Origin: a virus
DNA: 31,658 nucleotides
Virus record (IMG/VR): IMGVR_UViG_3300022074_000218
Coordinates: 1-31,658 of that record
Strand: one strand, 5' to 3'
A program made the translations under genes and the position numbers. How positions within the stretch are numbered: the stretch's first letter is position 1; each line of letters starts with the position of its first letter. Below, one piece after another: positions 13,495 to 18,677 of the stretch. The notes beneath the pieces were generated by a model, which ran no database searches, was not told where the DNA came from, and was given only the letters and a program-made list of their open reading frames with translations.

Positions 13495-13619
13495 TTTTTA
13501 GTTGGTCCAAAAACAATACATTTTCTACAGTTAGGACCTTCGCACTCCCAACCTTTATGGCAATAATCACAACCTTTACCACCACACTTAATGCAAACTA
13601 CGTGAGATTTATCGGACAT
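13491..13619 (-). CDS. Cysteine-rich zinc miniprotein
   Basis: This 42-aa protein contains eight... in fact seven cysteines in the order CIKCGGKGCDYC, then WEC, NCRKC. The CxxCxGxGCxxC core resembles one half of the DnaJ/tryptophan-RNA-binding anti-TRAP zinc fold, and seven Cys plus a His could bind one or two zinc ions. The gene starts inside the end of gnd (11-nt overlap) and overlaps the next miniature gene as ATGA. It might act as a small chaperone-like or regulatory factor for the pentose-phosphate enzymes; this is inference from position. Confidence 0.65.
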   Translation of the reverse strand: MSDKSHVVCIKCGGKGCDYCHKGWECEGPNCRKCIVFGPTKK

Positions 13620-14664
13620 CATGACCTCCAAACATAGCACGCATTCCGTTCAAGACTTTGTTTGCAAATCGTCCAAGTCTTCGGGACTCAAATCTTGAGT
13701 AGAGAGCAGAAGAAATAACAGGGGCTGGAACACCGAGATCCACAGCAGCGTGAACAGTCCAACGCCCTTCACCAGAGTCTGATACTCCCCCATCGTATTT
13801 GCTAAGCTCACTATCGCGGCGTAATACATCAGCGGTAAGGTCAAGTAACCAACTACCAACAACGCTACCACGACGCCATAACTCAGCCACTTCAGCAACA
13901 TTAATATCATATTGATATTCTGCAGGATTTTCCATCGGAGCAACCTCAGCATCGCCTTCGACCACATATTTCTTCCCAGCATCAGCTTCATGCAGGATAT
14001 TAAATCCTTCTGCATATGCTTGCATGATTCCATATTCAATACCATTATGCACCATCTTTACAAAGTGACCTGCTCCAGGTCCACCACAGTGCAACCAACC
14101 ATGCTCAGCAGAGGTCTCATAACTGAAAGGATTTGTCCTGGGGGCACCTCCGATACCTGGTGCGAGTGCCCTAAAGATTGGAGCGCAAACGGATACTGCA
14201 GTATTTGTACCGCCAACCATAAGACAGTATCCACGGTCCAAACCATAAACACCGCCACTAGTACCACAATCAAGATATTGGATGCCCAATTTGTCCAAGG
14301 CGATTGCTCTGCGGCGCGAGTCCTTAAAATTGGAATTGCCATGATCAATAACAATATCTCCAGGACCAAGTAATGGTAATAACTCATTGAGTGTGTCCTC
14401 TACTAGTTCTGCTGGAATGACAAGTTGAAAAATGCCAGGGGAAAGATGCTTCTCACCATCTTCATCAAAAATAGGATTTACTTGTTTTACTACTTGAACA
14501 AGGCTTTCCAGAGAAGTGGCAACTCCACTGATATAACCTGCCTCAAACGCTTCTTGAGCCTTTGCATAGTTTCTCCGATAACCCCAAGTTTCGATACCTG
14601 CTTTCATCATACGGCGAGACATGCCCTCACCCATTCTTCCGAGACCGATAATACCTACTTTCAT
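13609..14664 (-). CDS. gnd: 6-phosphogluconate dehydrogenase, decarboxylating (short form)
   Basis: This 351-aa protein oxidises 6-phosphogluconate to ribulose-5-phosphate with NADPH and CO2. It has the N-terminal fold MKVGIIGLGRMGEGMSRRMM, IDHGNSNFKDS, the substrate site DCGTSGGVYGLDRGYCLMVG, and the catalytic Lys in GGPGAGHFVKMVHNGIEYG. The C-terminus is all-helical with GGVSDSGEGRWTVHAA. At about 350 aa it belongs to the short (YqeC/GntZ-like) class, not the 470-aa class of Escherichia coli. The start codon overlaps the TAA of a 49-aa gene (TAATG), and the end overlaps the zinc miniprotein gene. Confidence 0.95.
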   Translation of the reverse strand: MKVGIIGLGRMGEGMSRRMMKAGIETWGYRRNYAKAQEAFEAGYISGVATSLESLVQVVKQVNPIFDEDGEKHLSPGIFQLVIPAELVEDTLNELLPLLGPGDIVIDHGNSNFKDSRRRAIALDKLGIQYLDCGTSGGVYGLDRGYCLMVGGTNTAVSVCAPIFRALAPGIGGAPRTNPFSYETSAEHGWLHCGGPGAGHFVKMVHNGIEYGIMQAYAEGFNILHEADAGKKYVVEGDAEVAPMENPAEYQYDINVAEVAELWRRGSVVGSWLLDLTADVLRRDSELSKYDGGVSDSGEGRWTVHAAVDLGVPAPVISSALYSRFESRRLGRFANKVLNGMRAMFGGHDVR

Positions 14665-14813
14665 TAGTTCTCCTGTATCGCAATTAAAGTGTCATAGGGA
14701 ATCCACGCGGGTTGTTCGCTTTTGAATTGAACTTGAACCTCCGTGATAACCCTTTCCAAATCTTTTCTATAAGTTTGCCTGGTGTTTTTAACCACCGATA
14801 ATGGATTGTTCAT
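14664..14813 (-). CDS. Small hypothetical protein before gnd
   Basis: This 49-aa protein begins MNNPLSVVKNTRQTYRKDLE and is predicted soluble and helical, with a Trp-Ile-Pro-Tyr turn near residue 37. The ATG at 14813 overlaps the upstream TGA as ATGA, and its TAA overlaps the gnd start as TAATG, so it is part of the chain of coupled genes. No family recognised. Confidence 0.65.
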   Translation of the reverse strand: MNNPLSVVKNTRQTYRKDLERVITEVQVQFKSEQPAWIPYDTLIAIQEN

Positions 14814-14947
14814 TGTTCTATTCCTAATTCATTAAGATAATCTATCCACCACTGTGGATCTTTTGGGCATTTCCATTGAGGCACCTCCATACCCCTTTCA
14901 GAATAATAATCATACAAAGCCTTATCTATAGTCTGTGCGATCTCCAT
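14810..14947 (-). CDS. Small soluble protein with a strong ribosome site
   Basis: This 45-aa protein begins MEIAQTIDKALYDYYSERGM and ends with a Trp-rich segment (VPQWKCPKDPQWWIDYL). An ideal AAGGAGG lies 9 nt before the ATG at 14947, which decides the start over a longer reading from 15028 that would overlap the neighbouring gene by over 100 nt. The end overlaps the next gene as ATGA. No family recognised. Confidence 0.65.
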   Translation of the reverse strand: MEIAQTIDKALYDYYSERGMEVPQWKCPKDPQWWIDYLNELGIEQ

Positions 14948-15131
14948 ATTCTTCGTCCTCCTTGTCAACGTCCTCATATGGGTTCTCCACATAGGGTCCT
15001 CGTTTTCGTAATGGTTCTTTTCGGACATAAGAAGTTTCTGAATTTACTACCGACATCCACACTGCCAATTTCATAACTATGTAAATTATACCTAGAGGCA
15101 AGAAACATGCAACTAAGATAAGAGGATTCAT
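14922..15131 (-). CDS. Small membrane protein with a charged tail
   Basis: This 69-aa protein has an N-terminal hydrophobic span (MNPLILVACFLPLGIIYIVM, continuing to about residue 28). A basic stretch and a highly acidic C-terminal tail (NPYEDVDKEDEEYGDRTDY) follow. The ATG follows directly on the TAA of the previous gene, and its last codons contain the ribosome site of the next gene. Expected topology is one helix with the tail in the cytoplasm. Function unknown. Confidence 0.65.
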   Translation of the reverse strand: MNPLILVACFLPLGIIYIVMKLAVWMSVVNSETSYVRKEPLRKRGPYVENPYEDVDKEDEEYGDRTDYR

Positions 15132-15302
15132 TTATACTCTCCAAGCAACAGCACTTTGACTCCTCCTTTTTAGTTCTTCAATAAGATCACCATATTCATT
15201 ATACATTCGATCACCAGGAATATAATGTCCTTGTTTGTACTCTAATGCACCAATGATTACTGCATAATCTTTCTTACTGAAATCGGGCATAAACTTTGTC
15301 AT
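15132..15302 (-). CDS. Small hypothetical protein
   Basis: This 56-aa protein begins MTKFMPDFSKKDYAVIIGAL and continues EYKQGHYIPGDRMYNEYGDL; the basic C-terminus is RRSQSAVAWRV. The start at 15302 gives an ATGA overlap with the preceding gene, which favours it over a start 33 nt upstream. It is soluble, with no recognised domain. It sits in the middle of a run of eight small genes between gnd and tRNA-Ser. Confidence 0.6.
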   Translation of the reverse strand: MTKFMPDFSKKDYAVIIGALEYKQGHYIPGDRMYNEYGDLIEELKRRSQSAVAWRV

Positions 15303-15475
15303 GAGGTTTTTGTTTGATATTCTGGTAAAGGGCATCCTTTAAAATTACGGATTTCATCCACTGATAAGACAAACATAGATGTAAATCCTAAACAAAAAGC
15401 GAACAATAATTGAGGAAAATTGTAATTGCATTGATTTGCTGTGGGATCTGGTTTATCATCGTGGGGGTAAATCAT
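15299..15475 (-). CDS. Small single-span membrane protein
   Basis: This 58-aa protein begins MIYPHDDKPDPTANQCNYNF and has one transmembrane helix (about residues 22-38, FPQLLFAFCLGFTSMFVLSV), then SVDEIRNFKGCPLPEYQ. A longer reading from 15562 would add a polar Lys-rich N-terminus but overlap the previous gene by 107 nt and lacks a ribosome site, so the ATG at 15475 is preferred with moderate confidence. Function unknown. Confidence 0.55.
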   Translation of the reverse strand: MIYPHDDKPDPTANQCNYNFPQLLFAFCLGFTSMFVLSVDEIRNFKGCPLPEYQTKTS

Positions 15476-15662
15476 TTTGCTGATCTCTAAGGACCTTTTC
15501 GACTTGTCGTCGGATTCGGTCCCTTGCTTCGGGGTTTTCGGTTTCTTTTCTGGAGTATCCATTTTTCTGATGAAAAATAAGGTGTCCTTGATAAAACATA
15601 GTTATACCAAAAATGAACGCAAGCACCACCCCCAGTCTTTCTATAAATGTAGATTCAACCAT
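15456..15662 (-). CDS. Small membrane protein with a basic helical tail
   Basis: This 68-aa protein has an N-terminal hydrophobic helix (residues about 9-26, LGVVLAFIFGITMFYQGHL). A long charged helix follows (ARDRIRRQVEKVLRDQQND). The start at 15662 lies within the end of the previous gene (22-nt overlap). A membrane anchor plus cytoplasmic coiled tail recurs in this cluster. Function unknown. Confidence 0.55.
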   Translation of the reverse strand: MVESTFIERLGVVLAFIFGITMFYQGHLIFHQKNGYSRKETENPEARDRIRRQVEKVLRDQQNDLPPR

Positions 15663-15835
15663 GGGAATACTGGCGGAATTACTCCAATAAGTCGAAGCAG
15701 ACCCTCAGCAAAAAGTGCAAGAACAACCCACCCAACACACATTGAAATAATTGAAGCGTTACGATTGTGTCTGCGTATGGCATCATCAATCATCTCCTGT
15801 ACTTGTTCTTCGGTTGTGAAGTTACTTTGTGTCAT
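15641..15835 (-). CDS. Small membrane protein
   Basis: This 64-aa protein has a soluble acidic N-terminus (MTQSNFTTEEQVQEMIDDAI), then RRHNRN, and a C-terminal transmembrane helix (SIISMCVGWVVLALFAEGLL) ending in a Pro-Trp-rich tail. The orientation is opposite to its neighbours in the cluster, which have N-terminal helices. It starts 1 nt after the stop of the zinc-finger gene. Function unknown. Confidence 0.6.
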   Translation of the reverse strand: MTQSNFTTEEQVQEMIDDAIRRHNRNASIISMCVGWVVLALFAEGLLRLIGVIPPVFPWLNLHL

Positions 15836-15836
15836 T

Positions 15837-16058
15837 TTAGGTTTCTTCAGGCATTTCGTTGTCTAGAGTTTTCCTTCTCTCTTCCCATGTTATTCCACCT
15901 TCCATACCTATACAAGGATTTATGCAGGTTTCATCACCTAACTTGTTGCACACCAACCCTGCAAGATCTAATTCATTTCCCATTTTGCCTGTGCCGGACC
16001 AATAATGTTCTCCAGCAATCCAAGTGGCACCACACTTGGGGCATTCCTTAGTCTGCAT
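15837..16058 (-). CDS. Small protein with an N-terminal zinc-binding CxxC
   Basis: This 73-aa protein begins MQTKECPKCGATWIAGEHYW. CPKC plus later Cys residues (LVCNKLGDETCINPC) would make a zinc site. GGAG lies about 10 nt before the ATG at 16058, and the start overlaps the end of the previous gene by 11 nt. It could be a zinc-ribbon adaptor. No specific family recognised. Confidence 0.62.
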   Translation of the reverse strand: MQTKECPKCGATWIAGEHYWSGTGKMGNELDLAGLVCNKLGDETCINPCIGMEGGITWEERRKTLDNEMPEET

Positions 16059-16269
16059 GTTTGTTGAACTCCCTAAAGGACTTTGCGAATTCGGCGCGAT
16101 CAGCAAGAAGTTTTTTTCTTAACTTACGCTCCATCCATTTCATTTTGACTCTTACAATAAAATACTTGAATTGTAAATCCAAGTATCGGATAAGTCTGAA
16201 AGTTTCATCATACCCTGCATAAGCAACTAATGCAACAAATGTGAGCATTAGAAGATAAAATAGAGTCAT
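16048..16269 (-). CDS. Small membrane protein, first gene of the minicluster
   Basis: This 73-aa protein has an N-terminal transmembrane helix (MTLFYLLMLTFVALVAYAGY). A long basic helix follows (IVRVKMKWMERKLRKKLL) and an acidic/basic tail. It is the first of about eight short genes running toward gnd. The 69 nt upstream, between it and tRNA-Ser, must hold any promoter; I see a perfect CGTATATATACG palindrome there but no convincing -35/-10 pair. Function unknown. Confidence 0.65.
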   Translation of the reverse strand: MTLFYLLMLTFVALVAYAGYDETFRLIRYLDLQFKYFIVRVKMKWMERKLRKKLLADRAEFAKSFREFNKHAD

Positions 16270-16286
16270 TTAATGTGTCCATCTAG

Positions 16287-16298
16287 CGTATATATACG
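16287..16298. promoter_or_regulatory. CGTATATATACG palindrome before the minicluster
   Basis: A perfect 12-nt palindrome lies 18 nt upstream of the first ATG of the small-gene cluster. It could be an AT-rich operator or contain a -10 element (TATATA). The stretch 16270-16338 otherwise shows no recognised signal. Confidence 0.3.
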
Positions 16299-16338
16299 TT
16301 CAACATTATCTTAATATTGTAACGTGTTGATACATAAA

Positions 16339-16421
16339 CGGAGAGAACAGGAATCGAACCTGCGAAAGTTTTACCTCCAGCCGCTTTCAAGGCGGTGTCC
16401 TCGACCAACCGGACTCTCTCC
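16339..16421 (-). tRNA. tRNA-Ser (anticodon TGA)
   Basis: A class II tRNA with the long variable arm of serine tRNAs. Acceptor GGAGAGA/TCTCTCC, anticodon loop CTTGAAA, T stem GCAGG/CCTGT with loop TTCGAAT, discriminator G73. It reads UCA. CCA is not encoded. Confidence 0.93.
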
Positions 16422-16428
16422 CCGAAAT

Positions 16429-16677
16429 TTATCGGATTTCAAAGTCCAATCGCTTTACCTTACGCCTACGTCTTTCTTCTTGATATAAAAGTTCTTCTCT
16501 AGAAAAGTGACTAGTAATTTTTCTTTCTACATTATTAGTAACCATGACCACTTTATCAAGGTCTTTGGCACCAACTTTGTTCTCTAGTAAACTCATCTGA
16601 TTTGGGCAACCACAAAACTGCAACTTACTGCTACTAGTCAGTTCTGTTTTGCATTCTTTACATCTTACAGTAATCAT
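16429..16677 (-). CDS. Zinc-ribbon-like small late protein
   Basis: This 82-aa protein begins MITVRCKECKTELTSSSKLQ and continues with FCGCPNQ, giving a CxxC...CxC zinc-binding knuckle. It ends in a very basic helix (YQEERRRRKVKRLDFEIR) suited to nucleic acid or protein contacts. A perfect late promoter TATAAATA lies 28 nt upstream, so expression is probably late. It is placed between tRNA-Val and tRNA-Ser. The ATG at 16677 is used; a longer reading needs a TTG. No specific family recognised. Confidence 0.7.
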   Translation of the reverse strand: MITVRCKECKTELTSSSKLQFCGCPNQMSLLENKVGAKDLDKVVMVTNNVERKITSHFSREELLYQEERRRRKVKRLDFEIR

Positions 16678-16704
16678 GTCTTTGAAAGTCAAATCAATTT
16701 TGAT

Positions 16705-16712
16705 TATTTATA
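16705..16712 (-). promoter_or_regulatory. Late promoter TATAAATA abutting tRNA-Val
   Basis: A perfect T4-type late promoter octamer begins at the base after the discriminator of tRNA-Val (16713) and lies 28 nt before the ATG of the zinc-ribbon gene. In T4-like phages this sequence is read by the gp55 late sigma factor with the sliding clamp. Confidence 0.8.
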
Positions 16713-16784
16713 TGGGTGAAGAGGGGATCGAACCCCCGACCGCCTCCGTGTAAAGGAGATGCTCTACCTCTGAGCTATTCACCC
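16713..16784 (-). tRNA. tRNA-Val (anticodon TAC)
   Basis: Cloverleaf with acceptor GGGTGAA/TTCACCC, anticodon stem TCTCC/GGAG-type with loop TTTACAC, T loop TTCGATC and discriminator A73. It reads GUA. CCA is not encoded. Only 2 nt separate it from tRNA-Asn. Confidence 0.95.
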
Positions 16785-16786
16785 GA

Positions 16787-16858
16787 CTCCCCCGGTAGGA
16801 TTTGAACCTACGACCAATCGATTAACAGTCGATGGCTCTGCCGCTGAGCTACAGGGGA
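16787..16858 (-). tRNA. tRNA-Asn (anticodon GTT)
   Basis: Cloverleaf with acceptor TCCCCTG/CGGGGGA (one wobble), anticodon stem ATCGA/TCGAT with loop CTGTTAA, T loop TTCAAAT and discriminator G73, as usual for asparagine. It reads AAC/AAU and is the only tRNA here without U34. Confidence 0.95.
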
Positions 16859-16877
16859 ATAAGAAGACCCGAAGGTC

Positions 16878-17534
16878 TTATGAGAGAATTGGAATGTTTT
16901 CTGTGATAGATTCAGAACCTCCAAGGATAAAACTCTCAGGATTAAATCCCCAATTGTATTGTAATGCTTGTTTATCTAGATCGGTAAAACCAAAGTATCT
17001 AAACATACGCATACCATTAGGAAAGAAACGAAATACATTATAAGACATAATAGTGTCTTCTACGGTAAAGTCTGGGTGAGCACCCTCACCACGAGGATGT
17101 CCAAGTCCTAAAGCATGACCAATCTCATGACGAAGAACATACTTCTCAAGAAAATCAACATGCGAATCATCATCTCTAACAAAAATTTTGATTCTATTGG
17201 GACGAGCAGAAGCACGTCCTACTACAGCTTCTTGAAGAGCAAAATCTCTATCTTTTAGTCCATGATCATTCTTCTTACTATTTTCATAGTTAGTAGAATC
17301 TGTAATTTCCTCAGTATAGATAAACCTAATATCATCATTTTTCTTTTTGGTTTTTACAAAAGAAATACCAGTAAGATCATCAATCTCTTGAAGAGTAGAT
17401 TTAATTTCCTTACGCTCAAGGAAAGAAAGTCCTTTCTTTTTCCAAGAGTAATTAATTATCTTGTCACCACCAGAAAGGTAATTGATATAATTAAACCAAG
17501 GTGTTGAAATAATATCGGTTACACTTTTTTTCAT
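16878..17534 (-). CDS. M10/serralysin-like zinc metalloprotease
   Basis: This 218-aa protein has the full metzincin zinc site LRHEIGHALGLGHPRGEG (HExGHxxGxxH, about residue 136 on). A Met-turn IMSYN follows about 20 residues later, and the C-terminal FTDLDKQALQYNWG corresponds to the serralysin/matrixin helix (LDIxAIQxLYG). Upstream, FNYINYLSGGDKIINYSW matches the start of M10B catalytic domains. It lacks a signal peptide, a prodomain with a Cys switch and RTX repeats, so it is a bare catalytic domain, likely intracellular or packaged. It lies between tRNA-Gly and tRNA-Asn in a tRNA operon. No ribosome site is obvious before the ATG at 17534. Role unknown: prohead maturation or host protein cleavage are guesses. 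Confidence 0.8.
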   Translation of the reverse strand: MKKSVTDIISTPWFNYINYLSGGDKIINYSWKKKGLSFLERKEIKSTLQEIDDLTGISFVKTKKKNDDIRFIYTEEITDSTNYENSKKNDHGLKDRDFALQEAVVGRASARPNRIKIFVRDDDSHVDFLEKYVLRHEIGHALGLGHPRGEGAHPDFTVEDTIMSYNVFRFFPNGMRMFRYFGFTDLDKQALQYNWGFNPESFILGGSESITENIPILS

Positions 17535-17569
17535 ACAATCAGAATTAAGAATAAAGGGAATAAATCCCA

Positions 17570-17641
17570 AGCGGAGTATCGGAATCGAACCGACGACATC
17601 TAACTTGGAAGGATAGCGTTCTACCGCTGAACTAACTCCGC
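17570..17641 (-). tRNA. tRNA-Gly (anticodon TCC)
   Basis: Cloverleaf with acceptor GCGGAGT/ACTCCGC, anticodon loop CTTCCAA on a stem CTATC/GTTAG that has one T-T mismatch, T loop TTCGATT, discriminator T73 typical of glycine. It reads GGA. CCA is not encoded. Confidence 0.92.
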
Positions 17642-17645
17642 AAGG

Positions 17646-17717
17646 AGCCTCTGACAAGATTTGAACTTGCGACCTGAGCTTTACAAAAGCCCTGCTCTAC
17701 CACTGAGCTACGGAGGC
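17646..17717 (-). tRNA. tRNA-Thr (anticodon TGT)
   Basis: Cloverleaf with acceptor GCCTCCG/CAGAGGC (one C-A mismatch at 6:67), anticodon stem GGGCT/AGCTC with loop TTTGTAA, T loop TTCAAAT, discriminator T73. It reads ACA. CCA is not encoded. Confidence 0.92.
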
Positions 17718-17720
17718 ATA

Positions 17721-17737
17721 TGGTAACTAAGTTACCA
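17721..17737 (-). other. Hairpin between tRNA-Thr and tRNA-Arg
   Basis: TGGTAAC-TTA-GTTACCA is a perfect 7-bp stem with a 3-nt loop in the 21-nt spacer of two tRNAs. No T run follows, so it is more likely an RNA processing signal than a terminator. Confidence 0.45.
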
Positions 17738-17738
17738 A

Positions 17739-17812
17739 CGACTCAGGTAGGACTCGAACCTACGACCGACTGCTTAGAAGGCAGTTGCTCTATCCATCTG
17801 AGCTACTGAGTC
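17739..17812 (-). tRNA. tRNA-Arg (anticodon TCT)
   Basis: Cloverleaf with acceptor GACTCAG/CTGAGTC, anticodon stem ACTGC/GCAGT with loop CTTCTAA, T loop TTCGAGT, discriminator G73. It reads AGA. It is the first gene of the tRNA operon, about 11 nt after the expected transcription start. Confidence 0.95.
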
Positions 17813-17829
17813 ATTTGCTTGCCTTGTGC

Positions 17830-17858
17830 ATTATAGGACACAAGGCATAGATTGTCAA
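17830..17858 (-). promoter_or_regulatory. Perfect sigma70 promoter of the tRNA operon
   Basis: TTGACA (17853-17858), exactly 17 nt, TATAAT (17830-17835). The -10 lies in the loop of a perfect 8-bp dyad, GCCTTGTG (17821-17828) and CACAAGGC (17839-17846). The -35 contains the TGA stop of the gene upstream. It should drive tRNA-Arg, -Thr, -Gly, the metalloprotease and tRNA-Asn/-Val. Confidence 0.9.
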
Positions 17859-18064
17859 GCGCGTTCTTGGTATCTCTGAAATTCTTCTGGGGTAATTTCA
17901 TCGATTGATACAACCTCTAGTTCATCTCCTTGAGGTTCAAACCACTCTGCAAACTCTTCATAAAGTGCCCTACAATCTCCTATGGGCATCTTTTCCATAT
18001 CAAATCGATCTATTGCCCAGTCTCTGATTCCCTTTACAAGTTCTTCAGTCGTCAATTCTTCCAT
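17855..18064 (-). CDS. Small acidic hypothetical protein
   Basis: This 69-aa protein begins MEELTTEELVKGIRDWAIDR and is rich in Glu and Asp; the end is ITPEEFQRYQERA. AAAGGA lies 6 nt before the ATG at 18064, which decides the start; a longer reading would run through the nuclease gene. Its TGA is part of the -35 box of the tRNA promoter. No family recognised; the size and acidity fit small early proteins that bind host targets, but this is speculative. Confidence 0.65.
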   Translation of the reverse strand: MEELTTEELVKGIRDWAIDRFDMEKMPIGDCRALYEEFAEWFEPQGDELEVVSIDEITPEEFQRYQERA

Positions 18065-18491
18065 AGTAATCCTTTCGGTAGTACCTGCTGAGGATGTTGC
18101 TATTGTAGTACCTGGGGACTCCGGTGTCAAGCTCTTCAGTAAGGACGTTGTAGTAGAAGAGTTGTCTTGTTTCTTCAAAATTAGTTTTGCCCTTCGTTTT
18201 ATGAAGGCTGAGGATAGTTCTACTAAAATTCTGCTTGCCGTATTTGATAATGTCTTCCTTAAGTTCCGGACAAGACCCATAATACTTTCTCCAATCAGAT
18301 TCTTGTTTTACTTTGCGCTTTTTTCCTTTTGGAGTTCTGAAGGACCAAAAATACTTTCGCCCAATGTATTGTCGTTTGTTTGAGAGATTGGTAATGTTAT
18401 AAACAAAACCGTGGTTATCCCCAATAAGACTCCCGTCAAAAGGGACGCCATTATAGATCCATGGGTTTTCATAATCAGTACCTGTACTCAT
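18045..18491 (-). CDS. GIY-YIG-type nuclease
   Basis: This 148-aa protein has HGFVYNITNLSNKRQYIGRK, where GFVY and YIG stand for the GIY and YIG halves of the GIY-YIG motif. A conserved Arg/Lys (KYFWSFR) and the SDWRKYYGSCPELKEDI stretch follow, with NFSRTIL and a distal Glu (NFEETRQLFYY) that could be the catalytic metal ligand. It is close to the small GIY-YIG proteins of T4-like phages. GIY-YIG homing nucleases interrupt or flank nrd genes in T4, and this one lies just after nrdB. It could be a free-standing homing endonuclease or a host-DNA nuclease. It overlaps both neighbours by 17-20 nt. Confidence 0.7.
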   Translation of the reverse strand: MSTGTDYENPWIYNGVPFDGSLIGDNHGFVYNITNLSNKRQYIGRKYFWSFRTPKGKKRKVKQESDWRKYYGSCPELKEDIIKYGKQNFSRTILSLHKTKGKTNFEETRQLFYYNVLTEELDTGVPRYYNSNILSRYYRKDYYGRIDD

Positions 18492-18636
18492 TAATGATAT
18501 CTAAAACCTTGTTTAGATATTTATGTGCTAGTTCTCTCTCCCTTTCCCATACATTAGAACCTTCCATGTCTACATCATGTTTCAATTTCATTACACGAAC
18601 TTTCAATTCTTCTTTTTGCATTTTATTTTTAGGCAT
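18475..18636 (-). CDS. Small helical hypothetical protein after nrdB
   Basis: This 53-aa protein begins MPKNKMQKEELKVRVMKLKH and is charged and helical throughout (NVWERERELAHKYLNKVLDI). The start lies just after the nrdB terminator, and its last 17 nt overlap the start of the nuclease gene. No clear promoter lies between the terminator and the ATG, so partial read-through is likely. No family recognised. Confidence 0.6.
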   Translation of the reverse strand: MPKNKMQKEELKVRVMKLKHDVDMEGSNVWERERELAHKYLNKVLDIINEYRY

Positions 18637-18667
18637 AAAAAAATAAGGGGATTCCTCCCCCTATTTA
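18637..18667 (-). terminator. Terminator after nrdB
   Basis: On the minus strand ATAGGGG-GAGGAAT-CCCCTTAT makes a 4-bp GC stem extended by A-T pairs with one bulge, followed by seven T residues. It lies about 11 nt after the nrdB stop. Confidence 0.72.
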
Positions 18668-18677
18668 AGCACAGAAT

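Noticed and set aside
14948-15028. Longer start for the gene ending at 14810
   Set aside because: It would overlap the membrane protein gene by 107 nt, while AAGGAGG sits 9 nt before the ATG at 14947.
16287-16298. CGTATATATACG as a clear promoter
   Set aside because: No -35 at an acceptable distance; kept only as a weak regulatory candidate.
16713-17812. tRNA genes as phage integration sites
   Set aside because: No integrase, excisionase or duplicated tRNA end is seen; the replication genes are those of a lytic T4-like phage.
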